DNA from: Incurvaria masculella
Lineage: Eukaryota; Arthropoda; Insecta; Lepidoptera; Incurvariidae
DNA length: 64,000 nucleotides
Direction: 5' to 3'
Assembly (NCBI GenBank): GCA_946894095.1
Contig: OX335649.1
Span: forward strand, 12,046,001 to 12,110,000
Shown: piece after piece, positions 33,706 to 45,958 of the stretch
Layout of the letters: each line of letters opens with the position of its first letter
How positions within the stretch are numbered: position 1 is the stretch's first letter
Notes under the pieces: model-generated
What the model saw: only the letters and a program-made list of their open reading frames with translations
Told to the model about the DNA's origin: nothing
The model's database searches: none
Program-made: the position numbers and the translations under genes

Positions 33706-36700
33706 ACAGTGATGCCATGAAAAAACCTGCCGGCGCAGTTAAATTCTAAATTATCTTTGTAGAAATTAGTTCCATTAATATTTTGAATTAAAATGTGTCA
33801 CGACATATCTTCATGACTGCAAGAAATTGAGGAATCCTTAAAACGACATTTTAGCCCATAAAATGTTTTTTTAATCTTTTGGTTAGACACCCACACGCGA
33901 TGTCAAGCCACTGTCCCAAATTGATGTTTCTATCCATAGTGGAATGAAGTGAGTGATAATTTTTGAATGAGCGAATGATTAATAAGTGAGTGAGGACGTA
34001 TAATGTTGGAAACTTTTGATCCAAATAAAAAATATCCGTCATAAATATGCTCACAAATAGATTCTTAATAAAAACGATGTTTGTCGATTTCTCGACGTGC
34101 ACCAAAATCACCTAATTAAAATCGTCGCTTTCCTTATCTTTACAAATGTTATCGCTCGTGGATAAATGTGACTAAATCATCGCAATTCACTTTTCACCTT
34201 AATAATCCTACGTTACAGAAATGTTATGACGTCGGAGGCGATCCCAGTTGCCCTAAAATGGGCGGGAACGAGTATGACTCACGCGGAAAATACTACAGCG
34301 AGGCGTGTGATGTTGCCAAGCGACGTAAATGGCCGCCGCTAGCCTCGCTCGGTCGGCGGCGGCGAGCTCTTTACCTTATTTTTTTATAAAACTCTCTCGA
34401 TATAGAACTTTCGAAGTCTTAAATTATGGATCAGACGAAAAACCCCTAAATGTGTGTTAGGCCCGTCCATGTGTCACAGACTTTTAACGTTAAAAAAAAA
34501 TATTTTATATCATAACTTTTAAATGAAATTTTACAAATGTATATATTTTATGAACGCAAAATTATTTAATAATTATTTTAAATTATGTCGAAAAGGCATT
34601 GAAAACAAAATGAACACTCTGTGAAACTCTTTTGAAACAAGGAATTTGAAGCAAGGACACATTAATTGAAGAAAGAACCCAGTAAAAAGAACTACTTTAC
34701 GAATATACTGCAAGGCTGGACCCGAACCAGCAAAACATACCATTCGCGGATATTGCGTCTACCAATTTCGCACCGGCTGCATACCCATAATTTGGAATTC
34801 TCCTACAGACCCTCCTCCCGTGATGAATGCATCCAACTAACACAGTGGTTAAGATTATACCTACATACATGTATTCAACGCTTCCTTCAACGCGGACATT
34901 GACTGCAATGATTTAACATTCAAACATTTTGCCGTCATCACCAAAATCGTATTGGCATCAAACGCTAGAGCCAGTCCTAGGTTGATACTTTTTCATACTT
35001 AGCAGTTGAAACACTTTCCAAACATGTATTTATGAATTAAAAGTTTAAAAAAAATACCCATTCGCAGTAATATTCGCAAATATGCTGCCATGTAATGCTA
35101 TATATTTGGTCTCGTAAGTAAAACGCTCTCGATTTCTAAGCCATACGTTTCAAAATGTTTTAAATAGGTAGTCAGCTATTTCCTTACATTAAAATAGTTT
35201 TGAATGTCTTAAATTGAAAGGTATTTTGTGATATATAAAAAAAAAACAATTCAATCTTCTACTAAGTAAATAAAGCCGATGATGGCTTCGAAGATTCCTC
35301 TCATTCATCAACCTTATATATTCATAGAATAATAAAACCATTATTTATGGATCATTTTGTTCTTTAAAAATAAAAAAACCTAAAATCTGAAATTTGAATA
35401 TTAACAAAGATTGATTCTATTATCGATATCAAAACAGAAGAGCTGTATCACGAGGATTGATTGTTTGTTTTCAGTTCTTCAATTTATACTTGGTATTCTC
35501 GCCATCAATCAAAAGCTGTAAGAAGTGAAAACCTCGTTCTTATTTGACTAATTCCGGTTTATCAAAGATTTTACCACATTTATCCTACTGGGTCCGAAAT
35601 AACATTAAAAACTTGAAAATCTTCAAGATCCTGAAGTATTTTATTTAATTTTACCACGTTACTTTATACTCGTTACGTCTTCACTGGTGTGTTTTTTGGA
35701 ACCCAGGTCCTACTCGTACTTTGCCTTTTTTATGTAAACCGCAAAATTTTGAATTCAGGCCAGCTATTTAATTGTAAGAGTACGTATATTTCGTGTAATT
35801 CTCATATACACAAGCGTGAATAGTCTGCGATAGATGCGGATTGGATGTGGGTGGACTTGCGGAATGAGCAGAGTTTAGTTATTAGACGTTTCTGTCTTGT
35901 AAATATCTGTGATGTTTAACTATCGGTTATCTGTATTCGTGTGCCCAACTTTTATTACCAAAACTACGGCTTTTATTTATTTTAAAACAACACAAGTAAG
36001 CAACGTTAGAAAAATAATAGCAATATGTAAGCCTTCACAATTGTCTCGTAACGTTACATCTAATCACAAATTGATGCCGAACTCTTATGTGCTTGCAATT
36101 TTGCAAGACATTAATAGGTGAACTTTGCAATACAATCACCAACCAAGCCATCTGTACGTAACTAAAGCGAATAGTAAAATTGAACACAATATTAAATATT
36201 AGGTCCACACATACGAAATTGGCGTTTTGTTGAATTTGCCACTTTGATCTCAAATATCTGGAGAATGGTTACGAATTCTAAATTCAAATTTATTTGTTTT
36301 CTATTTAGTTTCCGTATTTGGATTTCGAATTTATTGATTCATTTATTTTCTACGCACATTGACTTATACATTACTTCGTAAGGACCCGGTCAATGCGCAC
36401 TACTAATCGTACCAGTACGCTGGACCTACAATATTCGTTTTAGGACCAACGCGACTCAGTCGTCTGCGGACCACAGCAGATTTCTGTTGAGACGATCAGG
36501 TCGGGGCGTCTATTTTGATTGGTCGCATGATAGGTCTACGACCAGTGTCTCCCAAGATATAACGAACACTTATTAGATTGTGATAGTAGTTCACAGATCG
36601 GGCAGGTACAATATGGAATTGAGTTCTATTTTACTTGAATGCCTAGAAATTACATAAGAAAAAAATATTTATAATTTACTGTATGTAATTTTAAAATCTT

Positions 36701-36952
36701 AAAATTATTTGTTTTCGACTGTAACTGTTACTGCACGAGTAAACGAACTTAAAAGTTTAAACTAAAAAATCATGTAAGTACGTAGGTACAAGATTACATT
36801 CAACATGGCGGCGAGTTGTCAAAACGGCACTCACGTAGTTCTTCCGAGTTTGGATAGATGGCGCTACTTTTTGCTTGTATGGAGATGATTTGTATTCTTT
36901 AGAAGGGCGTATCGTCCTTTGAAATCATTGTCTAGCCATTCAACAAACAAAA
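33706..36952. other. Long spacer between genes 3 and 4
   Basis: No gene recognised. 34215-34375 is a CpG-rich patch with an open frame of 73 codons (ends LASLGRRRRALYLIFL) that I cannot assign. The rest is AT-rich. Confidence 0.4.
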
Positions 36953-37445
36953 TCACTACATAGTATAAAACAAAGTCGCTTTCTCTGTCCCTATATCCCC
37001 ATGTTCGCTTAAATCTTTAAAACTACGCAACGGATTTTGATGCGGTTTTTTTTAATAGATAGAGTAATTAAAGAGGAAGGTTTATATGGATAATAACATC
37101 CATTAAATAGTGGAGAAATACTGTTATTTTTGAGGTTTCCAATGTGATGTCATAAAAAAAGACGTGTGACCGCGGTAAAGCTATTGCATAGCATTTTGTA
37201 TCAACTTATTCCGGCCCGCCCCCGCCGCCGCTCCCGCCGCCGCCCCCGGCCCCGCTCCCCCTGGTGTGAAGTAACGCTACCGGCATCGCCCGTCGGAGTG
37301 GGGAGCGTGAAGTTTTTTTTCGTTACGGAATTTCTGGATTCGGTCCCCGCGCTCAAGGCCCTCGATAGAAGCTATGCAATAGCTTAAAAAATATTTTTTC
37401 CGCTTACATTACAAACGCAGGCTGAACCCTACGAGATTTGTCAAA
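36953..37445 (+). mobile_element. Helitron 5' part, truncated and carrying an insert
   Basis: Starts with TCACTACATAGTATAAAACA after an A, the same 5' end as the complete Helitron at 60936-61749, and follows it through GGATTTTGATGCGGTTTTTT and the CGCAGGCTGAACCCTACGAG block. It then stops where a second Helitron start follows at 37446. It is interrupted by the insert at 37179-37384. Confidence 0.65.
37179..37384. mobile_element. 206-bp GC-rich insert with perfect 14-bp terminal inverted repeats
   Basis: AGCTATTGCATAGC (37179-37192) and GCTATGCAATAGCT (37371-37384) are exact inverted repeats. The inside has a CCCGCCGCCG-type GC-rich tract (37215-37262) unlike the surrounding AT-rich DNA. It lies inside the truncated Helitron and is absent from the copies at 37446 and 60936. 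No open frame of note. Confidence 0.55.
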
Positions 37446-38081
37446 TCACTACATAGTATAAAACAAAGTCGCTTTCTCTGTCCCTATATCCCCATGTATG
37501 CTTAAATCTTTAAAACTAAGCAACGGATTTTGATGCGGTTTTTTTTAATAGATAGAGTGATTGAAGAGGAAGGCTTATATGTATAATAACATGCTTTAAA
37601 TAGTGGAGAAGTACTGTTATTTTTGAGGTTTCCAATGTGATGTCGTAAAAAAATATTTTTTTTTCGCTTACATTGCAAACGCAGGCTGAACCCTACGAGA
37701 TTTATCAAAATAATGTACTAAGTATTGTACACATTGAAAAGGTCTACAGTAAACTCCGCGATGGTATATTTCTATCTCTTATGGATATCCCACAATAACA
37801 TTTTATTGTCATTTACTTTTTACGACAAATTATGGCTAATTTTCGAAGCGATTTTAACCAATACAGCATTAATCCTTATCCAATTAAATATCTTAATACA
37901 TTGTTGATTTAATATAGATCTATATGGCCCATTCCAGCATATGATTTAAATAAATATTTTCGAAGATATTACAGATTTAAAAATTGCGGGACGTGGCGTT
38001 TGCGGCGGTACCGGCCGGACGGGGCGGCGGGAGCCATTCAGATATATTTCATACCCGTGCGAAGCCGGAGCGGGCCGCTAG
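37446..38081 (+). mobile_element. Helitron, complete but shortened copy
   Basis: 5' end TCACTACATAGTATAAAACA and 3' end CCCGTGCGAAGCCGGAGCGG followed by GCCGCTAG before T. It is very similar to 60936-61749 over most of its length but lacks part of the 3' region. It encodes no replicase, so it is non-autonomous. It directly abuts the truncated copy upstream. Confidence 0.75.
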
Positions 38082-38539
38082 TATAATAATAATATAAAAG
38101 TACCACTATTTCCTTCATTTTTTTTTAAACTTGGCTACATAATATGTAAATGCATTTAATACTTTTTTTTAACATAGCTATTCAAATATACACCAATAAA
38201 TATACACCATACACATATATTGTATTTTTACGTCTAGCCATACCCTTAATAATATATCAACAACTGTTACTAAACGCAAATAGACTTCCTGGAAAACGGG
38301 CAGCAGCCTTGTCTAGAAGCTAAAAATTAACACAAAAGCTAACAGCGCAATCACAAGACATATCCCGTTACTTTCAGAACCCATTTAAATGCTGTACTAA
38401 TACATTATATACTATAATGTAATCATGATAATAAATAAATAAATAAATTATAAAGGGATAAAAAATTATAACAAAGGATGTCGTTCTGTAAACAATGTGG
38501 AAAACTTGAAATATCGAGTTATTTACGAATATGAGTTTT

Positions 38540-38855
38540 AACTTGGCATCAGTGCTGCAGAAACAGCTCGAAGGATTACTGATGGGTATGAGGAAGCTAC
38601 TGTAAAATAAAGCATTTTATGTTTTTGGTTCCAACGCTTTCGTTCTAAAAATTTTGACCAATATAAAAAAACCCGTGGACGGCCAGAGACCCTAGTTTAT
38701 AATGAAGAATTAAAAGTTATCGTGAACCACGACAGAATTAGCGGCGGGCTTCGTGTTGTGAGTGATACAACAATTTGAAATCATTTGAAAGTACCTAACT
38801 GGAAAAATAAATAGATCGACAAATGGGTACCGCATGAATTGAGTGAAACACTCTC
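38540..38855 (+). pseudogene. Mariner transposase fragment, inactive
   Basis: The plus strand translates to SAAETARRITDGYEEATVK, a stop, then FWFQRFRSKNFDQYKKTRG, RPETLVYNEELKVIV and finally KWVPHELSET. These are the N-terminal HTH, linker and WVPHEL motif of mariner transposases. In-frame stops and a missing catalytic domain show it is dead. It is a different copy from the deleted mariner at 11070. Confidence 0.75.
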
Positions 38856-39928
38856 AATTTATTCTAATTTTAATGTAATATTAAATTTGAGATTGATAAG
38901 TTCAGTAACTCTCTGAAAAAAAACCGAGTAACGGAGTTCCACCTATCGGCATACGCAGCCTTAAATAATATCACATATATCCTAATTGATTTAGTGTCAG
39001 CCTATAGTTATATATACGCAGCATTTAAAAGTGTTTAACATCTGATTAAGTTTCACCACCCACCCATTACCAAGAGGTTGCTCAATCTTAATCGTGTATC
39101 TAATAATAGACATAACAAAAGGTGGATTGAGGAAATTTAGTCGTAGTTGTGCAAGACAATAATAGAATAAAATTTTCCGTTCAAAATACCATCGCGTCAT
39201 TTATTTATTTAAAACTGCTAGCGGGGGATTCACCTACATATACTTCGCTTTTTAAAGTTTTTGAGGATAATTGACGTTTAAAACCTAAAGAGCTATCACA
39301 TTTTTATGGCTTAAACCTGTTAAGGAATTTGGTTTGACAGTAATATTGCCATTAAGATTTAAAATAATTTGGAAAACCTGCAATTCACGTCTGCGGCTAA
39401 AATATAGTCAGGCAAAATCTAAATGACCTCGTGAGGCGACCTTGTACTGCTAAATCTTTTGTTGCGTCCCGTCTCTTCTTTTACCACAATAAGTGCCAGA
39501 CAATGCGTCATCAACTTTTTTATCCTCTCATTTCATAGAAAACCTCAAAAAAAATGTCCGGAACGCTAGCTTTCGATTCGTCATTAGCATAGACTTTTGA
39601 TCTGTAACCAGATTAAGATAGAATAAGAATAAGATAAAATAAGCCATTCAAGTTTGACTATTCAAATAACTAACTGTATGTGACAACTCAAATGACGTAG
39701 CTGAGCATGGTCCATGACGTAGGTAGCTCCACGATTTTCCTTTCGGCTTGACAGGTGGAGTATTAGATGGCGGTGCCGGAGCGGAGGCTGACCAGTTCCC
39801 GGTGCAAGTCTCGGCGAGCGAGTACGGATCGCGCATTGGCTTATCGCTTCTCAAATCGGACATTTATTGCTATTATTAGTCTGTGAACTCTTCAATTACA
39901 TTATATTCGCCGTGAGAATAGCTCCACG
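38856..39928. other. Upstream region of gene 4
   Basis: No gene recognised. 39690-39860 is less AT-rich and holds TGACGTAG twice (39692, 39715) shortly before gene 4. No TATAAA box is visible 30-150 bases before the ATG, unlike genes 1-3. A minus-strand open frame here (39648-39863) looks like chance. Confidence 0.35.
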
Positions 39929-42916
39929 ATGATTAAGGTACGTTTACAATAATCTTTCTTGCCCATATCCATTAATATTACATTCATACACTTCACAAAA
40001 ACTTCACCTTGACTGTGATACTAGAAATTTGACATAACTCTATTTTCATAAAAAACTTTTACAATATATAAATTTCAAAACAACTTATAGAATTCCAACC
40101 TTGTATATTATGTCACAACTTTTCCGTAATAATCTTTTGCAAGAATTGAGGTTGATTTTTAATTGACACCCAATAACATCCCTGGATATGCGGTTGGGTT
40201 CTGGATTGGTTCGTCAAATCCTTAAATTAATCAGATTAGCATAAAAAACCCAACATACAAAATATCAATTGGACAACATTTTTCTTCTGCAAAATTTTGT
40301 TGAATAGATGAATGAGTGGATATTTGAGACCGTTAATAAAAGTTATGGAAATAGATGGCTGCATGAAGCATTCTGTTTAATTAAGTTTTCAGTTATAAGA
40401 TAAATATTTTTACGCGTGTCGTAAGAGCCATCAAGGTGAACCATTCATTCTTCAAGGCGATAACCTTTTGACTTCAATGTTTCGTGAATTCGTAACGATC
40501 AGGGCATTCTTCTACATGCATGTATCCCTTGTATAAAGGTTTTGATTGTTAGTATATATGGATTTATTTTATTTTTATGTCTTAATTCATTAAATGTATC
40601 ACTAGCTTATTCTGAATACATAATTAAATGTGTTGCTCCTTTAATCTGAATAAAGAAGAATTCCAATACCTAAAATGTCACAAACACGCTCTAATCGTGT
40701 AAGTTTAGTCTACTCGTACTTTTATATGAAGACATATGCTTCAGGTGGGATAACAGCCATAGTGCACATCATTGAAATAAAAAAAAACAACTAATTATTG
40801 CAGATATTGCTGTTGTTCACCGTGGTGCTGCGCGACGCGTGGTGCCGCCCGCCCTCACCCGCGTCCTTCTCCGCGCCCTACTCCGCGCCCTACTCCGCGC
40901 CCTACCCGGCACACGCGGCCGTCACCGCACGCAGCCCGTGGCCGGCCGACGTCGTCGTGTGGAGACAGGACGAACCCTGGAATGGCTCATTCTACTCGTT
41001 CAGGTTGGTGGTCACACTAGTTTCAATGTCAGTTTGTCTGATTGTAATCTGATCTTTCCAGTCAAGGTTGTAATTATAGTGCGGCCAAACTTTTTGGAAC
41101 AACGCAGTTCGTAGACAATTGGTGGTTTTCTGTGCACATCTCATGGCGATAACCTCGTGGGCCAGGTCTAAATATTTTAATGACCTTCTCATTTTCGGCC
41201 TTGTTGAGGTTTTCGTCATGCGTATGAGGTTTGACGTTACCATTTAACTCTAATAATTTTCGAGATGTAATCCCAGGTTCTAATCCTGCTTACGACGAAT
41301 GTCCAGACCAAAAACGTTTTATGATTGTTTTTAAAACGAGATTAATATGCGAAACCACCGCAATCTAGTAGTAGATAGGATAATAATTGTATCGATTCGA
41401 ATATTAAGCGGTTCGTAGCTTACTAACCTTTCATGCCAGAGGTCTAAGTTCAAGTCCCAGCCCGATTCATGCAACTACTTTCTTTCTTTTTCTGAGTTGG
41501 ATAAGTGTATCTCGTCACGAATGAAAGCTGCTTCATGGTTTGTCATTTACGTTAAACTGTAGGTCCCTTTCCCCTATGAGTGATTTAAAGGTGGTAGGGT
41601 TAAACTCGCCGGGGTTGGTAACCGGAACAGATGGTCGCAGATGCAATGTCCGTGTTTTACATCTAGTTCAATGTAGGTGTGCTCATAAAGGGAAGGTCTT
41701 GGCATGACACCTAATTCCTTCGGGAATACGGTGTGTTGGGCTAATATCATGACTGTGGGTGTTGAATTAGCCATCCATGTCAGAAAAAAAATCTAATTCG
41801 TTGGCTGACGTAATAGTCATGTCATTGCAATGCTCACCGCTAAAGCTCAAATTAATGGATGTTACTTGTTTGCTGTTCTTCATTTTGTATGGTTCTTATT
41901 AACATTTACAGATTCAAAACGCTTCTGGGAATAGCTCGGCAAGAACATGCTCATTTAAAGCGGAACGCTCAGGGTCACCAATACCTGGATGTCGAAGGAG
42001 ATTACTCTTACCCCACACCAGATGGCGCTTTACACGAAGTCCGCTACCGAGCAGACGATCGAGGCTACAGAGTCACGACATCGGGGGTGGTGGAGCCAAC
42101 CCCTAATCCGGGCCGTTTGACTTATGACAAACAATACTTAAATAAAAATTCTCAAAGAGATAAGCCCGATTTTAAAAATTCTCCTAAAAATTCAAACTTC
42201 GATGCTGAGAGAATAGTTTTCCCGAATGAGTTTGAGGAATTAACAACAACCACACCTTCCACAAGTATGGACACCACAAATACAACAGTAAGTATGGGCA
42301 AACTTTCATGAATATTTAAAAATACTTAATCACTTGCCTACGTGGGTTGTTCACGCCATAACGGCTAAATGTTAAGCGTCAGAAGAATGCATGATTATTT
42401 TTTATTTGATTTTGTTCTTTTTAGCATATTTTATCGACGTAAAGTTGGGCATGTGTGTAGCATATCCCAGGTCCTCACCATGTTTGAGTTTCAGTTTCTT
42501 TATATTCCCCATAAAATTTATCTCAGATATTTGGATTCGTCAAAAAAAAATTGTATGCCTTTTCGATTACCTCTGGCGAAGAAGAATCGGCAAGAAACTT
42601 CGGCGCAAGAGATCAATTTTAAGAAAGAGTCAATTCAATTTTAAGAAACGATGGACGAATGAAACTTGAGGTCTGAATTATTCACGGAACTTTCGATATG
42701 CATACAAACATTATACATTAATCATAAAATAGCATCATCAAAGAGCAGATCGTAACCATTTTCACTTAATTATTGTTTTTGCTTCTTGTTATTAATTATA
42801 CTTGGCAACATTTTCTCAGTCTTTAAATTTTTCACTTGCAGGAATTCGAAGATGAGCTAGTCAACCGAATGGGAAACCTTCCGCCTTCTGTCCTCGCATC
42901 CTTACTCGGTGGATGA
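39929..42916 (+). CDS. Cuticular protein, RR-1-like, diverged (cuticle gene 4)
   Basis: Coding exons 39929-39937, 40804-41003, 41912-42287 and 42842-42916 give 219 residues. Exon 1 is MIK. Exon 2 gives ILLLFTVVLRDAWC (signal peptide), three SAPY repeats (26-37) and WRQDEPWNGSFYSF. Exon 3 starts at Arg70 with FKTLLGIARQEH and has the RR core GDYSYPTPDGALHEVRYRAD, then DRGYRV (99-124). A long polar, Asn/Thr-rich region follows. Exon 4 gives EFEDELVNRMGNLPPSVLAS then LLGG. Splice sites are AAG|GTACGT, TTGCAG|ATA, TTCAG|GTTGGT, TTACAG|ATTC, ACA|GTAAGT and TTGCAG|GAA. Phases are 0, 2 and 0. KTLLG replaces the usual ETSNG and RADDRGY replaces ADENGF. If intron 3 were kept, the protein would end VSMGKLS without the tail. 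Closest relative is gene 5. Confidence 0.85.
41408..41791 (+). repeat. SINE copy in intron 2 of gene 4, near full length
   Basis: Starts GCGGTTCGTAGCTTACTAAC (head), with B-box-like CTAAGTTCAAGTCCC, all body blocks, and end GAATTAGCCATCCATGTCAG followed by A8. Orientation is the same as the gene. It ends 120 bases before exon 3. Confidence 0.8.
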
Positions 42917-43162
42917 ATTCCGGCTGAATGACAGAATTATTCTTATACCTTTCTAAGTGTTTAAGTAAATTTCTTGAATATGCTTAACCTCTTAAGAGCC
43001 CTCTAGTCAAACCGGCTAATTTCAAAAACGCATTATTTCCATTACAACTTCCTATCTTTTCATTATGCTTTTAACTGAAAACTGTTTATCAATTCGGAAG
43101 TTCCGAGACTATAAAACATTGAATATCAGTTTTTTCTACAATATGATGATTTTTTGATGGAA

Positions 43163-43740
43163 GTACGAGTATGAGGGCGTTTTTGGCTAGGCAGCCCTTA
43201 AGGTGGACTCTTAAGCGAATTTCCACATACATTAAGAAATTTTAACGTAGTTTATGATTTGATGATATTTTGTGTCTTATGTAAGTGAATTAGTAATCCC
43301 CTGAGTAAGCTAAATTTTTTATAATGAAAATTGTTCTTAGCGCAGTGATTAGATATGACAATAAATGTTGAAGAATTGCATACCATTTTTTGTGGTTGTA
43401 TATTGTTAGTCAACTTTTATAAGTGTTTTTCGTATAGTATTAAGTACGAGTATGGGATGTTTTTGGCTAGGCAGCCCTTAAGGTGGTCCCTTAAGCGAAT
43501 TTCCACATGCATTAAGATTTTTTAACGCAGTTTATAAAACAAAGCTGTTGTGTGTACTAGATATTTAGTGTCTTATGTAAGTCAATTAGTAATCCCCTGA
43601 GTAAGCTAAATTTTTTTTTAAATGAAAATTGTACTTGGCGGAGTGATTCAATATGACAATGTATGTTGAAAAATTGCATACCATTTTTTGTGGTTGTGTA
43701 TTGTTAGTTAACTTTTATAAGTGTTTTTTGTGTAGTCTTA
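43163..43740 (+). repeat. Tandem duplication, two copies of about 281-290 bp
   Basis: Copy 1 (43163-43443) and copy 2 (43444-43740) both begin GTACGAGTATG, share TTTTTGGCTAGGCAGCCCTT and AGTAATCCCCTGAGTAAGCT, and end with a TTTATAAGTGTTTTT block. They differ by small changes. The block starts about 250 bases after the stop of gene 4 and may lie in its 3' untranslated region. Confidence 0.8.
43360..43365 (+). terminator. Possible poly(A) signal of gene 4
   Basis: AATAAA in copy 1 of the tandem duplication, 444 bases after the stop. No canonical signal is nearer. In copy 2 the matching position reads AATGTA. Confidence 0.4.
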
Positions 43741-44338
43741 TAGCATCATGTCCAGCAGTGAAGGAGACTTTGTCACGTGAACACGTTCACGCTTGACCGA
43801 TTGTTTTTATTGAAATAGGAAATAACGGTTAAAATGCAACCTAAATCAGCGAACCCCTTTCGTTAATTAGCACGTGTGTCTGCAGGTTTTTGTTTGTTTT
43901 GAATCTGAACGAAATCAATTTTTTGAAAAAAAAAAACAAAGATATTTCTTTATGCTCTCGATAAACTGGAGTATTTTTTTTGTAAAAACAAATACTCGCA
44001 GAGGCGTAATTTTGTATGTTTTAATATGTTTTAGTAGTATGTTTTAATTTTATAAGTCCGTAGGTATTTATTAAAATATATTAATATTTCTCATGAAATT
44101 TTAGCGTACATTGCACCAAAGTATTATGTGTACAGTATTATATCATTAAAAGTGATTGCTAAGCTCCCAAAGATATATTAAATGTTAATACCAGGTATTA
44201 AATGTCACTGCACTATTTGTTTAAAATTAAGTAATGTTTGAGTCTATAATGTAAATCTTTATGTAATAAGTAATAATGTAAATAACATGCTATCTCTTGC
44301 TCATCTCATAGAAAAGCTTTATGGGTCTTGTTATCATC
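43741..44338. other. Non-coding stretch
   Basis: AT-rich, no gene or known repeat recognised. 43770-43800 (ACGTGAACACGTTCACGCTTGACCG-like, short) resembles 2060-2090 and may be an old shared repeat. Confidence 0.35.
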
Positions 44339-44500
44339 GCAGGGGACCTGCTATACATCCATAGCAGGCCCCTGCAAGGGTAAGCAGCTGTGCAAAAACC
44401 AACTTCAACCTGGTTTTGGTTCTGCGCAGCCGCTTGCGCTTGGAGCGGACCGGCCAAGATCCACCCCGCCAATTATACTAGGGGTGGGCCCTAGTATAAT
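44339..44500. other. Block of three strong hairpins, function unknown
   Basis: Hairpin 1 (44339-44375): GCAGGGG + CCTGCTAT pair with their complements, about 15 bp with one bulged A and a 6-base loop. Hairpin 2 (44387-44430): GCTGTGCAAAAACCAA pairs with TTGGTTCTGCGCAGC with a bulge and mismatches. Hairpin 3 (44472-44500): ATTATACTAGGG pairs perfectly with CCCTAGTATAAT around a 5-base loop. A weak CTTGG/CCAAG stem sits between 2 and 3. The block is GC-rich compared with its surroundings. No known RNA family or transposon is recognised. Confidence 0.6.
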
Positions 44501-45025
44501 ATTGTATGAAACTAATATCAATGACCAGTGTACATAAAATCCAATAAAAAAATACAAATTTTGAAGCTTCGTTTGTTTGACAAAAAAACCCAGTCGCTGT
44601 ACGATTACCTTAGCGGCACTTGAAGTTGTTTACTTCCTCAAACGCAATGCCGATTTCTCGAATTCAATGTTTTAGTAATGTTAGCATAACATTGATCAAA
44701 ATATTTGCCACTTGAGTGGGTGGATGTAGTCATGTAATATATTGCTCTGTGGATCGTTTTTATCTATGCCTCGTTCCGATTATGGATGAATACATCTTTT
44801 GCTGGATTTATTACTGTGTTACTTTCATATGCACGAATAATGCTTACATTTAAATGGCACAGGAAAACAACTGGCATCACTATCTCATCTTATACATTAG
44901 CATTTATTATTATATGTGAATTTGTTAAGATGTCTATAATATGTCACTTGCACTCCCAAGTAGAGTGCAGTCAAAGCTACTTCAACCCTCTGTGTCGACA
45001 GCTTTGAATAAGCTTTTAGTTCAGA

Positions 45026-45180
45026 CTAGATGCGGTACCCGGCTCCGCTCGGGTCCAAGTCGTTTTGGACTAATGTTGAGCTGAATTATTTCCTAGATAA
45101 AAAGTAGCCCAAAGGGCTGGTCTAAAAGGCTGGTCTGGATGTAATTTATCTGCGACTTTAAAATCATAACGGGTGGAGCC
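45026..45180 (-). mobile_element. Helitron 3' end
   Basis: On the minus strand, CCCGAGCGGAGCCGGGTACC, then GCAT and CTAG. Same terminus as at 9365. The inner parts of the two copies have diverged and the 5' limit is not clear. Confidence 0.5.
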
Positions 45181-45238
45181 GATATGGCTTAATTAAATAA
45201 GAAACATTCTAACATTCCCATTTATAATACATAGGGCG

Positions 45239-45958
45239 TAGGGAATGCAATCCCGACTCGAGATTGCAAATTCGAGATCCCGCGGGATTAGAAATATCAA
45301 TCCCGCGGGATCCCGGAATTTTCGGAATCCCGTCTAGTTTTAAAAAAATGTTAAATTCGGATGACTGAAAAGCTAATAACTGCTTGTTTGTGATAGTGAG
45401 GTTAACTAAAATAACATGTAGTAAGTACGAAAGAAAATAAAAACCTTTATTCTTTAATCTTACCAAGTAAATAATTATCAGGTTTTAAGGAAATTAACAT
45501 AGGTAAATTAGGTAATCAAAACAATAAGCATATTTCAAGGGAATTAGGAAGTAGTTTCCTAGGAGTGATTTTGAAAATGAAAAAATAATCACTACAACTG
45601 CACAACTAAAACAATGGCGAACGTAAACAAACAAATGACTGCCTCTCCGCGCGCATATACTTCTTTCTCACTTACTCGACACAGTTCTATATTATCTGTC
45701 CCACTCGTCACCTGTCGCTAATATTCGGAAATAGTCGGAATAGTTTTCTAATGCTGTTTTGCGTTCCTGCCGCTCGCGGCCGTCAGTCAGCGCGCCGCTT
45801 GCGCCCCGAGTGGACGTGTATAACGTCGCTGACCACTGCCGCCCAATTCCGTCAATCTCGAACGGAATCTCGTCACATGGTGCGTCGGGATTGATCCCGA
45901 AAAATTACACGAGATCTCGCGAGATCGGGATCCCGCGGGATCGGGATTGCATTCCCTA
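45239..45958. mobile_element. hAT-like non-autonomous element, 720 bp, with 8-bp target duplication
   Basis: The 17-bp terminal inverted repeats TAGGGAATGCAATCCCG (45239-45255) and CGGGATTGCATTCCCTA (45942-45958) are perfect. They are flanked by the direct repeat ATAGGGCG (45231-45238 and 45959-45966), the 8-bp target duplication of hAT transposons. ATCCCGCGGGAT-type palindromes lie just inside both ends, as do further GATCCCG words. No transposase frame. Confidence 0.85.

Noticed and set aside
42369..42669. Two overlapping hydrophobic/basic frames in intron 3 of gene 4
   Set aside because: They are in different frames over the same AT-rich intron DNA and have no conserved motif.
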